Assembly: GCF_000407565.1 (NCBI RefSeq)
Contig: NZ_ASWI01000004.1
Location: 1,072,001 to 1,136,000, forward strand
Origin: Enterococcus cecorum DSM 20682 = ATCC 43198
GTDB lineage: Bacteria; Bacillota; Bacilli; Lactobacillales; Enterococcaceae
DNA length: 64,000 nucleotides
Direction of reading: 5' to 3'
Every line of letters starts with the position of its first letter. Positions within the stretch are counted from its first letter, which is position 1. Both the position numbers and the translations under genes were made by a program. Positions 35,934 to 45,708 of this stretch are shown in pieces. The notes beneath the pieces are model-generated. The model searched no databases. It was not told the DNA's origin and worked only from the letters and a program-made list of their open reading frames with translations.

Positions 35934-35946
35934 TTTGATATTCAAA
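35934..35946 (-). promoter_or_regulatory. Third FabT operator
   Basis: TTTGATATTCAAA, identical in sequence to the box at 35849-35861, about 30 bp upstream of the -35 element. It could permit looping with the downstream pair. Confidence 0.75.
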
Positions 35947-35959
35947 GTTTTTAAAGAAC

Positions 35960-36007
35960 AAAGAAAAGATGCAAAATAACTATCTAATCAAGCTATCTTG
36001 CATCTTT
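35960..36007 (-). terminator. Terminator of ykuJ
   Basis: Minus-strand stem AAAGATGCAA / TTGCATCTTT (35965-36007, large loop that may pair internally) followed by CTTTTCTTTG, ending the ykuJ transcript ahead of the fabT promoter. Confidence 0.65.
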
Positions 36008-36041
36008 AGATAAACTAAGACATGAATTTTTTCAGGCTTAA

Positions 36042-36272
36042 TTATTGAATTAAATCATAAATTTCCATCGCCACGATATCGATGTTATCAAATTGGTATG
36101 GTTGATTTGATTCTGCTTCAGTTAATTCAAAAGTTTCTGTTGAGCTATCGTAAGTCACGATACATTTCTCAACACCTTCTTTTTCAAAACGACGAACTTG
36201 CACCTCGCTGTCTTGTGCTTCAATCATCGCTTCTAAACGTCTAATAATGGCGACTAATTGCGAACTTTTCAT
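36042..36272 (-). CDS. ykuJ: YkuJ family protein
   Basis: A 76-residue protein that matches the YkuJ family: SQLVAIIRRLEAMIEAQ at the N-terminus and YQFDNIDIVAMEIYDLIQ at the C-terminus. A compact alpha/beta fold is known for the B. subtilis member, but the function is not. Monocistronic. Confidence 0.85.
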   Translation of the reverse strand: MKSSQLVAIIRRLEAMIEAQDSEVQVRRFEKEGVEKCIVTYDSSTETFELTEAESNQPYQFDNIDIVAMEIYDLIQ

Positions 36273-36361
36273 CCGACAATCCTCCCTTTAATCATTTCTG
36301 TTATATTGTATCAAAAACCATTGGAACTTGCATTAATTTTCCGTAAATTCCTTACCTTTTT

Positions 36362-37237
36362 TTAAGGTTTTTTTCCTTCATGCCAGAATAATTTAATTAA
36401 ACTTTGTGTGCCATCATTTTCAAAGCCTAACTCTGCCAGTTGTTCATACAATTCGTAAGCCTTTTGAGTTGCAGGTAAATTTAAATCCATCTTCTTCGCT
36501 TCATCTAAGGCAATTTTTAAATCTTTAATAAAGTGTTTTACAAAAAATCCAGGTGTAAAGTCTTCTTTTAAGATACGTGGACTGTAATTAATCATCGACC
36601 AATTAGAGGCACTTCCACCAGCTAAAGTATCTAAGACTTGCTCTAAATTGAGGCCAGCTTGATTCGCATAGACTAACATTTCCGTCATACCGGTCATTGT
36701 TCCGGCAATCATAATTTGGTTGGCCATCTTAGTGTGTTGACCTTTTCCGGCAGTCCCTTGATAGTTAAAGGTTTTCCCAACAATTTCAAATAACGGTAAA
36801 ATCTTATCATAAACCGCACGATCACCACCAACCATAATCGTTAAGGTCGCATTTTTCGCACCTAAGTCTCCACCAGAAACCGGAGCATCTAAGCTATCTG
36901 CACCTTTTTCTTTGGCTGTTTGATAAATTTTTTCAGCTAGCGTAGGGGTACTCGTCGTAAGATCAACCAAAACTTTTCCCTTCACATCTGCTTGAAAAAT
37001 ACCTTGAGGACCATAGTAAATTTCTTCTACATCTTTTGGATAACCAACCATAGTAAAAATAACTTCTGCTGATTCAGCTACTTTTTGTGGTGTTTCTGCC
37101 CAAATTGCACCATTAGCGACTAATTCATCTGTTTTTGATTTGGTACGATTATATACAAATAACTCGTGACCTGCTTTTTGTAAATGACCGGCCATCGCTT
37201 TACCCATCACACCCGTACCGATAAATCCTAATTTCAT
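36362..37237 (-). CDS. NAD(P)-dependent beta-hydroxyacid dehydrogenase (HIBADH family)
   Basis: A 291-residue beta-hydroxyacid dehydrogenase: Rossmann motif GFIGTGVMGKAMAGHL, substrate-binding DAPVSGGDLGAKNATLTIMVGG, and the catalytic Lys in GKGQHTKMANQ. The substrate may be 3-hydroxyisobutyrate, tartronate semialdehyde, succinic semialdehyde or similar; context does not decide. ATG at 37235-37237 is better spaced from AAGAAGGA than the ATG two codons earlier. Confidence 0.9.
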   Translation of the reverse strand: MKLGFIGTGVMGKAMAGHLQKAGHELFVYNRTKSKTDELVANGAIWAETPQKVAESAEVIFTMVGYPKDVEEIYYGPQGIFQADVKGKVLVDLTTSTPTLAEKIYQTAKEKGADSLDAPVSGGDLGAKNATLTIMVGGDRAVYDKILPLFEIVGKTFNYQGTAGKGQHTKMANQIMIAGTMTGMTEMLVYANQAGLNLEQVLDTLAGGSASNWSMINYSPRILKEDFTPGFFVKHFIKDLKIALDEAKKMDLNLPATQKAYELYEQLAELGFENDGTQSLIKLFWHEGKKP

Positions 37238-37280
37238 GTCCATTCCTTCTTTGTATTTTATTTTTCACAAATTTATTATA

Positions 37281-37331
37281 CAAAAAGAAAGTATCTAAGA
37301 CAAAGACAAAAACTTCATCTCAGATACTTTC
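37281..37331 (-). terminator. Terminator of the glycosyltransferase gene
   Basis: Minus-strand 10-bp stem GAAAGTATCT / AGATACTTTC (37287-37296 with 37322-37331) followed by five T residues, starting at the stop codon. Confidence 0.75.
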
Positions 37332-38570
37332 CTATTTTTCTCTTGTAATTGAAGGTTTGATTGCGGATAGTTTTACCTTGATTTTAGCGATGGATGAGGA
37401 TTTGGTTTTAATTTCTTTTTGTGCATATTCTGCCAAAACTTGTTGATAAAAGTCAAACATCGTATCACCAAAGCAATCAGCAGAAATACTATATAATTTA
37501 TCTTTCAAAATTTGTGCATCTGGCTGAACACCTGAATGAATATATGCCACTAAGCATTCCGCAAAATCAGCATCTTCTTTAAAAGTCACCCCTAGACTCG
37601 GATGATCAATCAAAGCATCCAAATAGGCATTTCCTTCCACCACAATTGGCGTACCAGCTGCCATTGATTCAGTATAGGTCAGCCCCTGTGATTCAGAAGT
37701 CGAGGCGCTCACGAAATAATCGGCTGCACGATAATAATAGGCTACTTTATCATTTTCAACTTCACCAGTAAACTGCACATAATCTTGCAACCGTAAATCA
37801 TGTACTTGTTTTTGCAGATTTTCAAGATATGGTCCCTTACCAACCACAACAAGACGAACATTGGGCATCATTAATAAGACTTGCGGCATTCCTTGAATAA
37901 TAGCTTGAATATTTTTTTCATATGAAATACGACTTAAAGATAATAACATGATTTGATCTTCTTGAATACCTAAGTCTTTTCTTAATTGTGCGGTCATCTC
38001 TGAGGTAATATCCGGACGTACAAATCTTTCTAATTCAATCCCCGTCGGAATCACTTTTAACGGTCGGGTCACACCGTAATCTATCAAAGTCTGACTTACT
38101 CTTTCACTCGGACACACGACAGCATCCGTATGATTTGCGTAAAGTCGGGTCAAGTAACGTACATGACTTTTACGAATGACTTTTCCTTTAGCGATATAAT
38201 GCAAATAATCCTCATACATTGTGTGATATGTATGAATCACTGGAATTTTTAATTTTCTAGCAACTAATTGTCCAAGCAAACCAACACCAAATTCTGTTTG
38301 GGTATGAATTAAATCCAAGCCTTTTTCTTTAGCAATTTGATATGCATCAATCATTCCCCTAACCACAATACGTCGATCTGTAAAAGAAATAAAAGGGACA
38401 CTAGGCATACGGATAATTTGTGGATCATCAACCGTAACATTAGGATCTGTTGTTGTAAAAATATAAACTTCATTTCCTAAACGTTCTAATTGGTCTTTTA
38501 GCGTCTTAATGGAAGTCGCCACACCACTGACTTGTGGAAAATACGAATCAGTAAATAACCCAATTTTCAA
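37332..38570 (-). CDS. GT4 glycosyltransferase, probable 1,2-diacylglycerol 3-glucosyltransferase
   Basis: A 412-residue GT4 glycosyltransferase: GLFTDSYFPQVSGVATSI at the N-terminus, HTYHTMYEDY, RISYEKNIQAII and the EX7E region SESQGLTYTESMAAGTPIV. It resembles enterococcal BgsB and relatives, which put the first glucose on diacylglycerol for glycolipid and lipoteichoic acid anchor synthesis; the BgsA partner that usually sits next to it is absent. Start is TTG at 38568-38570 with AGAGGTGG upstream, giving MKIGLFTDSY. Confidence 0.85.
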   Translation of the reverse strand: MKIGLFTDSYFPQVSGVATSIKTLKDQLERLGNEVYIFTTTDPNVTVDDPQIIRMPSVPFISFTDRRIVVRGMIDAYQIAKEKGLDLIHTQTEFGVGLLGQLVARKLKIPVIHTYHTMYEDYLHYIAKGKVIRKSHVRYLTRLYANHTDAVVCPSERVSQTLIDYGVTRPLKVIPTGIELERFVRPDITSEMTAQLRKDLGIQEDQIMLLSLSRISYEKNIQAIIQGMPQVLLMMPNVRLVVVGKGPYLENLQKQVHDLRLQDYVQFTGEVENDKVAYYYRAADYFVSASTSESQGLTYTESMAAGTPIVVEGNAYLDALIDHPSLGVTFKEDADFAECLVAYIHSGVQPDAQILKDKLYSISADCFGDTMFDFYQQVLAEYAQKEIKTKSSSIAKIKVKLSAIKPSITREK

Positions 38571-38657
38571 CCATTCCACCTCTTTTCAAAATCTTTCAAA
38601 ACGATTATACCATATTTTTCTGAAATTTTTTGTCGTCCTTTAGTCTTAATTTCCATT

Positions 38658-38685
38658 TTTCAAAATATTTTTCAAGTGCTATACT
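38658..38685 (+). promoter_or_regulatory. Promoter of the dipeptidase-TMEM175 pair
   Basis: Plus-strand -35 TTTCAA (38658-38663), 16-bp spacer, extended -10 TGC-TATACT (38680-38685), 30 bp before the dipeptidase start. Confidence 0.55.
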
Positions 38686-38714
38686 AAAATCAAAAATGAA
38701 AAGGACGGATGAAG

Positions 38715-39695
38715 ATGCCGATTATCGACTTGCACTGCGACACAATCATGAAACTTTATGAAAACCTAAATAGCAATCTCTTAGAAAATCATTTTCAAAT
38801 TGACCTTAAGCGACTCCAACAAAATGATTTCTTGTTGCAAACTTTTGCGATTTTTCTAGATAAAAGGCAATATCCTAACCGCAAAGAAACGGCCTTAGAA
38901 ATGTACCAGCGTTTCATCAAAGAGCTAGAAAAATATCCAGCTACAATTGGTCTCATCAAATCTCAGACTGACTATTATAAAAATAAAGCAAAGAAGCGAA
39001 TCAGTGCATTATTAACCCTTGAGGAAGGCGGGATTCTAGAAGGAAACATCGAAAATTTAGAGGAATTTTTTCAACTTGGTGTACGCTTAATTACTTTAAC
39101 TTGGAACTATCCGAATGAAATTGGCACGCCGAATATCCTATATTGGGACAAAGAAAAGCAAATTTTAGCAGATAACCAGACTGGCTTAACTAAATTTGGC
39201 TTTGAATGTATACAAAGAATGAGCGAATTACACATGATTATTGATTTATCTCATGCTAGTGATCAAGTGGCAAAAGATATATTGGCTTCCTCCGCTCAAG
39301 GAATAGTTGCCAGCCACTCAAATGCGTGAAAATTAACACCTCATCCTAGAAATTTAAGCGATGAACTGATTCAAAAAATTGCTGATAAAAATGGTCTGAT
39401 TGGGATTAATTTCTTTGATCAATTTCTAAAACTCAAACAACCAACAAATCTGCCAGCAGCGATTAGCGAACATTTATGGTATATGTATCAATTAGTCGAC
39501 GAAGATTCTCTATGCTTTGGATCAGATTTTGATGGCATCCCTATGCATGCAGACTTAAACGATGTCAATAGCTTCCCAAAAATTATCCAGGCACTTAAGC
39601 AAAAAGGATTTACAAGTAGACAAATTGAGAAGATCAGCTATCTAAATGCTGAAAATTTTTTACAACATTATTTACCTAAAGGAGAAGTGAAATGA
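38715..39695 (+). pseudogene. Membrane dipeptidase (peptidase M19) broken by a TGA
   Basis: A renal-dipeptidase-like zinc enzyme. Zinc ligands are visible: IDLHCDT at the N-terminus, LEEGG, IDLSHASD, VASHSNA and GSDFDGIP. Directly after SHSNA a TGA stands at 39327-39329, where the family has the substrate-binding Arg (SNAR); the same frame then runs on with KLTPHPRNLSDELIQKIADK to the end at 39695. A C-to-T change (CGA to TGA) explains it. The first half alone lacks one metal ligand and would be inactive. Start is ATG 38715 by Shine-Dalgarno spacing; ATG 38709 is also open. Confidence 0.88.
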
Positions 39696-40336
39696 CCAAA
39701 TTAAAAGAACGTTTTGATACATTAAGCGATGCGATAATTGCCATCATTATGACGATTTTAGTACTTGAAATTACCGTTCCGCATAATACAACTGAATTAA
39801 TTGGTTTATTTGAAGAAATTGGTCTATTTATCATTAGCTTTATTATCTTAATCGACTTTTGGTATCAACGCACCAATTTGATGAATTTAGCAAAACAAAC
39901 GACACATCAAGCTTTTGTGGTGGATGTCTTATTTCACCTAAGTTTATCCTTGTTTCCAATTGCGGTTAAAATGTTAGTGAACTATCCAAATCCAACCATA
40001 AGCATTTTATTTTTTGGTAGTATCAACTTAATCGCTGCCCTACTTTATCATTTACTGGCTTTGATTATTGTCAAAAATGAATTAAGCACACGGCAATGGC
40101 AAAAAGCAACATTTATCCATCGTTGGTTAGCGAAAAGAACGGTATTTGTCTTTTTATTCGATATCATTTTGCTTGGTATCGCCTTAAGTATTCCAAAATA
40201 TGGCATCTTCATCTACTTTCTAACACCGATATTTGAATTTATCGCAAATTACCGTAAAGGCATCCGTTTTGAAGAGCTGATTAAACAAGTAAAAGTCAAT
40301 TTATCTCAAAATTCAACCACTACAAAAAAAGACTAG
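39692..40336 (+). CDS. TMEM175-family potassium channel protein
   Basis: A 214-residue integral membrane protein with about six helices. The first helix has the family signature RFDTLSDAIIAIIMTILVLEI (here LSD where most have FSD), followed by IIDFWYQRTN-like loops. Bacterial TMEM175 proteins form tetrameric K+ leak channels. The ATG overlaps the dipeptidase stop codon (ATGA type), so it relied on coupling; AAGGAG lies upstream as well, so it may still be expressed despite the broken dipeptidase. Confidence 0.83.
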   Translation: MTKLKERFDTLSDAIIAIIMTILVLEITVPHNTTELIGLFEEIGLFIISFIILIDFWYQRTNLMNLAKQTTHQAFVVDVLFHLSLSLFPIAVKMLVNYPNPTISILFFGSINLIAALLYHLLALIIVKNELSTRQWQKATFIHRWLAKRTVFVFLFDIILLGIALSIPKYGIFIYFLTPIFEFIANYRKGIRFEELIKQVKVNLSQNSTTTKKD

Positions 40337-40356
40337 GCCAAAAACCTAGTCTTTTC
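40326..40356. terminator. Bidirectional terminator between the TMEM175 gene and ptsI
   Basis: Stem AAAAGACTAGG / CCTAGTCTTTT with a 7-nt loop; A run on the left and T run on the right give a terminator in both directions for these convergent genes. Confidence 0.87.
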
Positions 40357-40367
40357 ATATACAGTTA

Positions 40368-42095
40368 TTATTTAACGTATTCATTGATTAATTCAACGAC
40401 ATCTTCCATTGTATCGCAGTCATTTAATGCACGGTCTGCTAATTCTTTCATCTTAGCAGTATCTAAGCGTTTCATTAAGCTACGAGTCTTAAGAACTGAA
40501 GTCGCACTCATTGAGAACTCATCTAAGCCCATACCAACAAGTAATGGCACAGCAGTTTGGTCGCCAGCCATTTCTCCACACATACCAGCCCATTTACCTT
40601 CTGCATGTGCTGCATCAATTACGTTCTTAATTAAACGTAAGATAGATGGGTTATATGGTTGATATAGATAAGATACGCGTTCACTCATGCGGTCAGCAGC
40701 CATTGAGTATTGAATTAAATCGTTGGTACCGATACTGAAGAAATCAACTTCTTTAGCAAATTTATCAGCTAAAACAGCTGCAGCAGGAATTTCAATCATG
40801 ATACCTACTTGGATAGCATCTGAAACTGCTACACCTTCAGCAACCAATTTGGCTTTTTCTTCTTCAAACATCTTCTTAGCGGCTCTGAATTCTTTAAGAG
40901 TTGCAACCATTGGGAACATAATACGTAAAGTACCATATACGCTTGCTCGTAATAAAGCACGTAATTGTGTTCTAAACATTGCATCGCCAAGTTCAGATAA
41001 GCTAATACGTAATGCACGGTAACCTAAGAATGGATTCATTTCATGTGGTAAATCAAGATATGGTAATTCTTTATCTCCACCGATATCCATTGTACGAACA
41101 ACAACAGGTTTGCCATCCATACCTTCTAATACAGCTTTATAGGCTTCGAATTGATCTTCTTCAGATGGGAAGTCAGGTGAATCCATGTATAAGAATTCAG
41201 TACGGTATAAACCTACTGCTTCTGCCCCATTATTATGAACACCTGCTAAGTCTTTTGGTGTACCAATGTTAGCAGCTAATTCAAAATGTTGACCATCCGC
41301 AGTGACTGTTTTTTCATTTTTTAGTTTTTCCCATTCTGCTTTTTGAGCGGCATAGTCTTCACCAGCTTTGATGAAAGCAGCTTGTTGTTCTTCAGTTGGA
41401 TGTACAATCGCTTCACCAGTAATACCGTTTACAGCAATTAAATCACCAGCGTTCACTTTTGAAGTGACTGAATTTGTACCTACAATTGCAGGAATCTCTA
41501 AAGAACGTGCCATAATTGCAGAGTGAGAAGTACGTCCACCGATATCAGTGATGAAAGCTTTAACGAATTGACGGTCTAATTGTGCAGTATCACTTGGCGT
41601 CAAGTCATGCGCAACAACGACTACTTCTTCGTTAATCATAGCAGGGCTTGGAAGTACAACATTTAATAAGTGAGCCAATACACGTTTTGTTACGTCTTTA
41701 ATGTCGGCAGCACGTTCTTGCATGTATTTATTATCTTCCATACCTTCAAAAATAGAAATAAACATATCCGTTACTTCTTTTAAGGCAGCTTCTGCATTTA
41801 CTTTATTTGATTTGATTGCGTCTTTAATTTGACCAATCATTTCTGGGTCTGATAAAACCATCAAGTGTGCATCAAATACAGCTGCTTCTTCTTCACCTAA
41901 AGTACTTGCTGCTTTTGCACGAATTTGTTCTAACTCAGCTTTTGATTGTGCTAAAGCATCGTCCAAGCGAGCAAATTCTGCATCAATATCTTCAACATTA
42001 ACTTTGGTAAATGATAAATCTGGCTCAACTAATAGGTAAGCCTTAGCTACAGCAACACCATCACTTGCGGCGATTCCTTTTAGCATTTCAACCAT
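40368..42095 (-). CDS. ptsI: Phosphoenolpyruvate-protein phosphotransferase (PTS enzyme I)
   Basis: A 575-residue enzyme I that passes phosphate from PEP to HPr. The phosphorylated His is in [22 protein letters not shown] (about residue 190). The PEP-binding domain has [19 protein letters not shown] and the cysteine motif [13 protein letters not shown]. Its ATG shares bases with the ptsH stop codon, so the two are coupled. Length is normal. Confidence 0.98.
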   Translation of the reverse strand: MVEMLKGIAASDGVAVAKAYLLVEPDLSFTKVNVEDIDAEFARLDDALAQSKAELEQIRAKAASTLGEEEAAVFDAHLMVLSDPEMIGQIKDAIKSNKVNAEAALKEVTDMFISIFEGMEDNKYMQERAADIKDVTKRVLAHLLNVVLPSPAMINEEVVVVAHDLTPSDTAQLDRQFVKAFITDIGGRTSHSAIMARSLEIPAIVGTNSVTSKVNAGDLIAVNGITGEAIVHPTEEQQAAFIKAGEDYAAQKAEWEKLKNEKTVTADGQHFELAANIGTPKDLAGVHNNGAEAVGLYRTEFLYMDSPDFPSEEDQFEAYKAVLEGMDGKPVVVRTMDIGGDKELPYLDLPHEMNPFLGYRALRISLSELGDAMFRTQLRALLRASVYGTLRIMFPMVATLKEFRAAKKMFEEEKAKLVAEGVAVSDAIQVGIMIEIPAAAVLADKFAKEVDFFSIGTNDLIQYSMAADRMSERVSYLYQPYNPSILRLIKNVIDAAHAEGKWAGMCGEMAGDQTAVPLLVGMGLDEFSMSATSVLKTRSLMKRLDTAKMKELADRALNDCDTMEDVVELINEYVK

Positions 42096-42361
42096 TAGTT
42101 AGACAAACCTTCTTTAACCATTGTTTCTGTAATAGCTGCGATTGCTTCTTTTTCATCAGCACCTTCAGCAGAAATAGTAACGTCAGCACCTTGTCCAACA
42201 CCTAAAGACATAACGCCCATGATAGATTTAAGGTTTACAGATTTACCTTTATATTCTAAGTTGATATCTGAAGCGAATTTGCTTGCAGTTTGTACTAATA
42301 ATGTTGCAGGACGAGCGTGAATTCCTGTGTCAGCAACTACGTTAAATGATTTTTTTTCCAT
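42095..42361 (-). CDS. ptsH: Phosphocarrier protein HPr
   Basis: An 88-residue HPr. His15 in [12 protein letters not shown] is the PEP-dependent site, Ser46 in [16 protein letters not shown] is the HPr kinase site used for CcpA-dependent catabolite control. AAAGGAG precedes the ATG. The regulatory serine shows that carbon catabolite control of the Gram-positive type is present. Confidence 0.98.
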   Translation of the reverse strand: MEKKSFNVVADTGIHARPATLLVQTASKFASDINLEYKGKSVNLKSIMGVMSLGVGQGADVTISAEGADEKEAIAAITETMVKEGLSN

Positions 42362-42527
42362 ATGAATCGATCTCCTTTATTGAAAGAAATATTATTGTTA
42401 GGGTTTTCTTTTTTATCAGTATATAATTACTGTATTACGTAACACCCTTTCCTTGATTAGATTACCATTTTTTTTGCATTTAGACAACCGTTTTTGAACA
42501 ATTTATTCAGAATGTGTGATGATTCAT

Positions 42528-42713
42528 TTATTTTTTTATTCTATATATGATACGTCCGTTTAGACCCGCCTCACCGATCACATCATTACGGTTTGGCAAT
42601 TTTAACCAAGCTTCTCTAAAGTTGAAATACTCAGCTTGCTCCACAACTAATTCTTGAATTGTCCCATCCAGTAGTTGCTTCAATAGTGCCGCATACTCTT
42701 CTGTTGTTTTCAT
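42528..42713 (-). CDS. Small conserved protein of unknown function
   Basis: A 61-residue protein (MKTTEEYAALLKQLLDGTIQ... NGRIIYRIKK) with no recognised domain. It is mixed helix and strand, has a central NFREAWLKLPNR, and is preceded by AAAGGTGTG. The composition is normal for a real protein and I recall similar short proteins in enterococci. It is divergent from clpE; function unknown. Confidence 0.6.
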   Translation of the reverse strand: MKTTEEYAALLKQLLDGTIQELVVEQAEYFNFREAWLKLPNRNDVIGEAGLNGRIIYRIKK

Positions 42714-42845
42714 GAAACTTTCACACCTTTCTTACATCTTGTTGTTATATTTATCTAGTTTACGATAGATTCATCACCACTTTTATTATATCGACTTTAA
42801 AAAAATTGAAAAGAACGAAAATAAATATCTTCGAGAGCATGTTTC

Positions 42846-42873
42846 TTGCTTAATTAAGAAAAAAACGTATAAT
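42846..42873 (+). promoter_or_regulatory. Promoter of clpE
   Basis: Plus-strand -35 TTGCTT (42846-42851), 16-bp spacer, consensus -10 TATAAT (42868-42873). CtsR heptads follow immediately. Confidence 0.72.
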
Positions 42874-42875
42874 AA

Positions 42876-42900
42876 GGTCATAAGGTCAATATTGGTCAAA
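42876..42900 (+). promoter_or_regulatory. CtsR operator of clpE
   Basis: Heptads GGTCAAT (42884-42890) and GGTCAAA (42894-42900), separated by ATT, match the CtsR direct repeat RGTCAAA-NAN-RGTCAAA; a third, weaker heptad GGTCATA stands at 42876-42882. The site covers the start region of the clpE promoter, so heat-shock control by CtsR is expected. Confidence 0.83.
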
Positions 42901-42941
42901 CAATAATGTCTGAATACATTTTTTAGTAAAGGATGATGTCC

Positions 42942-45131
42942 ATGAATTGCCAAAACTGTGGTAAAAACGAAGCAACCATCCACCTATATACAAGTGTCAA
43001 TGGTCAAAAAAGACAATTTGATTTATGTCAAAATTGCTATCAAAAGCTAAAAGCAAATCAAGGAAGCATGAATCAAAATATGTATCAAGATCCATTTGGC
43101 TTTAGTAATTTTGATGATTTATTAAGTCAATTTTCAAGACAAATGCAACAAAATCCTCAAAATCAACAAGTCCCACCTACTCAAAGTGGTTTTATGGGTG
43201 GTCAACCTCCACGACAAGGACAAAACGGAGGAAATGGCTTGCTTGATCAATTTGGTGTAAATATTACCCAACAAGCACGTGATGGAAAAATTGATCCAGT
43301 CATTGGTCGTGATCAAGAAATTAATCGTGTCATTGAAATTTTAAATCGTCGAAATAAAAATAATCCAGTACTTATTGGCGAACCAGGTGTTGGTAAAACC
43401 GCTGTTGTTGAAGGATTAGCCTTAAAAATCGTTGCTGAAGAAGTACCTCAAAAATTACAAGGAAAAGAAGTTATTCGCTTAGATGTAGCCTCTTTAGTTC
43501 AAGGTACAGGAATTCGCGGTCAATTTGAAGAACGCATGCAACAATTGATTCAAGAAGTTACGAATGCCGATAATATTATTATTTTCATTGATGAAGTACA
43601 TGAAATTGTCGGTGCAGGTTCGGCTGGTGAAGGTGCATTAGACGCAGGCAATATATTAAAACCTTCCCTTGCGCGTGGTGAATTACAGCTAATTGGTGCA
43701 ACTACATTAAATGAGTACCGTATGATTGAAAAAGATCCTGCACTTGAGCGTCGTATGCAACCAGTCCAAGTTAACGAACCAAGTGTTGAAGAAACGATTA
43801 CCATCTTAAAAGGGATTCAAAAACGCTACGAAGATTATCATCATGTAAAATACACAGATGAAGCAATCGAACAAGCGGCTATTCTTTCTAACCGTTATAT
43901 TCAAGATCGCTTCCTACCAGATAAAGCAATTGATTTACTCGACGAAGCTGGATCTAAAAAGAATTTAACCATTGCTTTTGTCGATCCTAAGTCTATTGAA
44001 AAGAAATTAGACTATGCGCAACAACAAAAACGGGAAGCCTCTCAAGAAGAAGACTTTGAAAAAGCTGCTTATTACCGCGATCAAATCACAAAACTTGAAA
44101 AATTGATGAAAACACAAGTAGAAGATGAAGAAATGCCTTTTGTGACTGAAAAGGACATGGAAAAAATCGTGGAAGAAAAAACAGGTATTCCAGTTGGTGA
44201 TTTGAAAGAAAAGGAACAAACCCAATTGAAAAATCTTGCTGACGACTTAAATAAACGGGTCATTGGTCAACAAGAAGCCGTTGAAAAAGTAAGTAAAGCT
44301 ATTCGTCGTAATCGCATTGGCTTAGGGAAAGTGAATCGTCCAATCGGCTCTTTCCTATTTGTTGGGCCAACTGGTGTCGGTAAAACTGAATTAGCCAAAC
44401 AATTAGCCTATGAGTTATTTGGTTCAACCGATGCAATGATTCGTTTTGATATGTCTGAATATATGGAAAAACACAGCGTTTCTAAATTAATTGGTTCCCC
44501 ACCAGGATATGTCGGCTATGAAGAAGCCGGCCAATTAACTGAAAAAGTACGTCGTAATCCATACAGCTTAATCTTATTAGATGAAATTGAAAAAGCACAT
44601 CCTGATGTCTTACACATGTTCCTACAAATTCTAGATGATGGTCGTCTTACAGATGCGAAGGGATGTACAGTCAGCTTTAAAGATACCATTATCATTATGA
44701 CAAGTAATGCAGGTGCTGGTAAGATTGAAGCAAGCGTTGGTTTTGGTGCAGCTATCGAGGGCCGAACAAAATCGGTTCTTGGTCAATTAAACCAATTCTT
44801 CACGCCTGAATTTCTTAACCGTTTTGATGGTATTGTTGAATTCAAGGCTTTATCAAAAGAAAATCTATTATTGATTCTTGATTTAATGCTATCAGGAGTC
44901 AACGAACAATTGGCACGTCAAGAAATTCATGTTGATGTTGATGATGCAGTGAAGGAAAAATTAGTAGAACTTGGCTATAACCCCGCCATGGGAGCTCGTC
45001 CACTCCGCCGCGTCATTCAAGATAAAATTGAAGACCAAGTAGCTGAATGCTATCTTGATGCACCCGATGTTAAAAACATGCACGCTGTCTTGGATGAGAA
45101 TGGTGAAATCATTGTAAAAGCAGCAGAGTAA
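42942..45131 (+). CDS. clpE: ATP-dependent Clp protease ATP-binding subunit ClpE
   Basis: A 729-residue Clp/Hsp100 unfoldase. An N-terminal four-cysteine zinc finger (CQNCG ... CQNC, residues 3-33) and a Gln/Asn-rich linker mark it as ClpE rather than ClpC. Two AAA+ modules follow: Walker A GEPGVGKT and GPTGVGKT, with a UVR motif ([14 protein letters not shown]) between. It feeds misfolded proteins to ClpP. Start is ATG 42942, 8 nt after AAAGGA; two ATGs upstream overlap the Shine-Dalgarno. Controlled by CtsR. Confidence 0.97.
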   Translation: MNCQNCGKNEATIHLYTSVNGQKRQFDLCQNCYQKLKANQGSMNQNMYQDPFGFSNFDDLLSQFSRQMQQNPQNQQVPPTQSGFMGGQPPRQGQNGGNGLLDQFGVNITQQARDGKIDPVIGRDQEINRVIEILNRRNKNNPVLIGEPGVGKTAVVEGLALKIVAEEVPQKLQGKEVIRLDVASLVQGTGIRGQFEERMQQLIQEVTNADNIIIFIDEVHEIVGAGSAGEGALDAGNILKPSLARGELQLIGATTLNEYRMIEKDPALERRMQPVQVNEPSVEETITILKGIQKRYEDYHHVKYTDEAIEQAAILSNRYIQDRFLPDKAIDLLDEAGSKKNLTIAFVDPKSIEKKLDYAQQQKREASQEEDFEKAAYYRDQITKLEKLMKTQVEDEEMPFVTEKDMEKIVEEKTGIPVGDLKEKEQTQLKNLADDLNKRVIGQQEAVEKVSKAIRRNRIGLGKVNRPIGSFLFVGPTGVGKTELAKQLAYELFGSTDAMIRFDMSEYMEKHSVSKLIGSPPGYVGYEEAGQLTEKVRRNPYSLILLDEIEKAHPDVLHMFLQILDDGRLTDAKGCTVSFKDTIIIMTSNAGAGKIEASVGFGAAIEGRTKSVLGQLNQFFTPEFLNRFDGIVEFKALSKENLLLILDLMLSGVNEQLARQEIHVDVDDAVKEKLVELGYNPAMGARPLRRVIQDKIEDQVAECYLDAPDVKNMHAVLDENGEIIVKAAE

Positions 45132-45136
45132 TCATT

Positions 45137-45178
45137 AGCAGCTATCGAAAGTTATTCTATTCGATAGCTGCTTTTTTT
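45137..45178 (+). terminator. Terminator of clpE
   Basis: A 13-bp perfect stem AGCAGCTATCGAA / TTCGATAGCTGCT with a 10-nt loop and seven T residues, directly after the stop codon. Confidence 0.93.
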
Positions 45179-45351
45179 GTATTTATTATTTAAAACAATT
45201 GTTATAAACAAAAAGTATAAATATTTCATGAATGATTTCATAGTATTTTCATAGGTGTAAAATATTTTTGAATTTATCTTTTTACTAGTTTAATTTTACA
45301 CAAAATTCATATATAATGAACGTAGGGAAAAGCAGATCAGAGGTGAGTACC

Positions 45352-45654
45352 ATGAAACTTATCAATGTCACAAACAGTCATTCAAGGTTGGTAATGAGTC
45401 AATTAGAAAGTACTGATGCTGAGCTAGTGAAAGTTTACACAGCCGGTGATACTCTAGTGATTTACACGCTTGCTCCAAGCCACGTTGAAATTTTACTTTA
45501 TAACAATAAACGTAAAATCCGACACAGCGAAATTGAAGAAATCCGCAATTATTTTATCCAAAAATTACCTGAAAATAGTTTTAACGAAAATGAAATCAAA
45601 GTTTTGGATTCAGAAGGATTAATTGAAATTTCTATCCCTAAAAAAGCATCTTAA
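45352..45654 (+). CDS. DUF1827 family protein
   Basis: A 100-residue protein starting MKLINVTNSHSRLVMSQLE, as in the DUF1827 family of Lactobacillales, often found beside clpE. ATG at 45352 has AGAGGTGAG upstream; the open frame extends 12 codons further but without a ribosome site. A TATAAT near 45308 is the likely -10. Function unknown; location suggests a stress-related role but this is weak. Confidence 0.8.
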   Translation: MKLINVTNSHSRLVMSQLESTDAELVKVYTAGDTLVIYTLAPSHVEILLYNNKRKIRHSEIEEIRNYFIQKLPENSFNENEIKVLDSEGLIEISIPKKAS

Positions 45655-45671
45655 TTTAGACTCATTTACCA

Positions 45672-45706
45672 AAAAGAGCCGCCTAAATCCCGGGCGACTC
45701 TTTTTA
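45672..45706. terminator. Bidirectional terminator between the DUF1827 gene and prfC
   Basis: Stem AAAAAGAG-C-CGCC / GGGCG-A-CTCTTTTT, A run before and T run after, between two convergent genes. Confidence 0.82.
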
Positions 45707-45708
45707 TT

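Noticed and set aside
39327-39329. TGA in the dipeptidase as selenocysteine or programmed readthrough
   Set aside because: The family has Arg here, no selenocysteine insertion element is evident downstream, and Lactobacillales generally lack the selenocysteine machinery; a nonsense mutation is simpler.
42430-42445. TGTATTACGTAACA near the ptsH promoter as an operator
   Set aside because: Only the central TTACGTAA is palindromic; too short to call.
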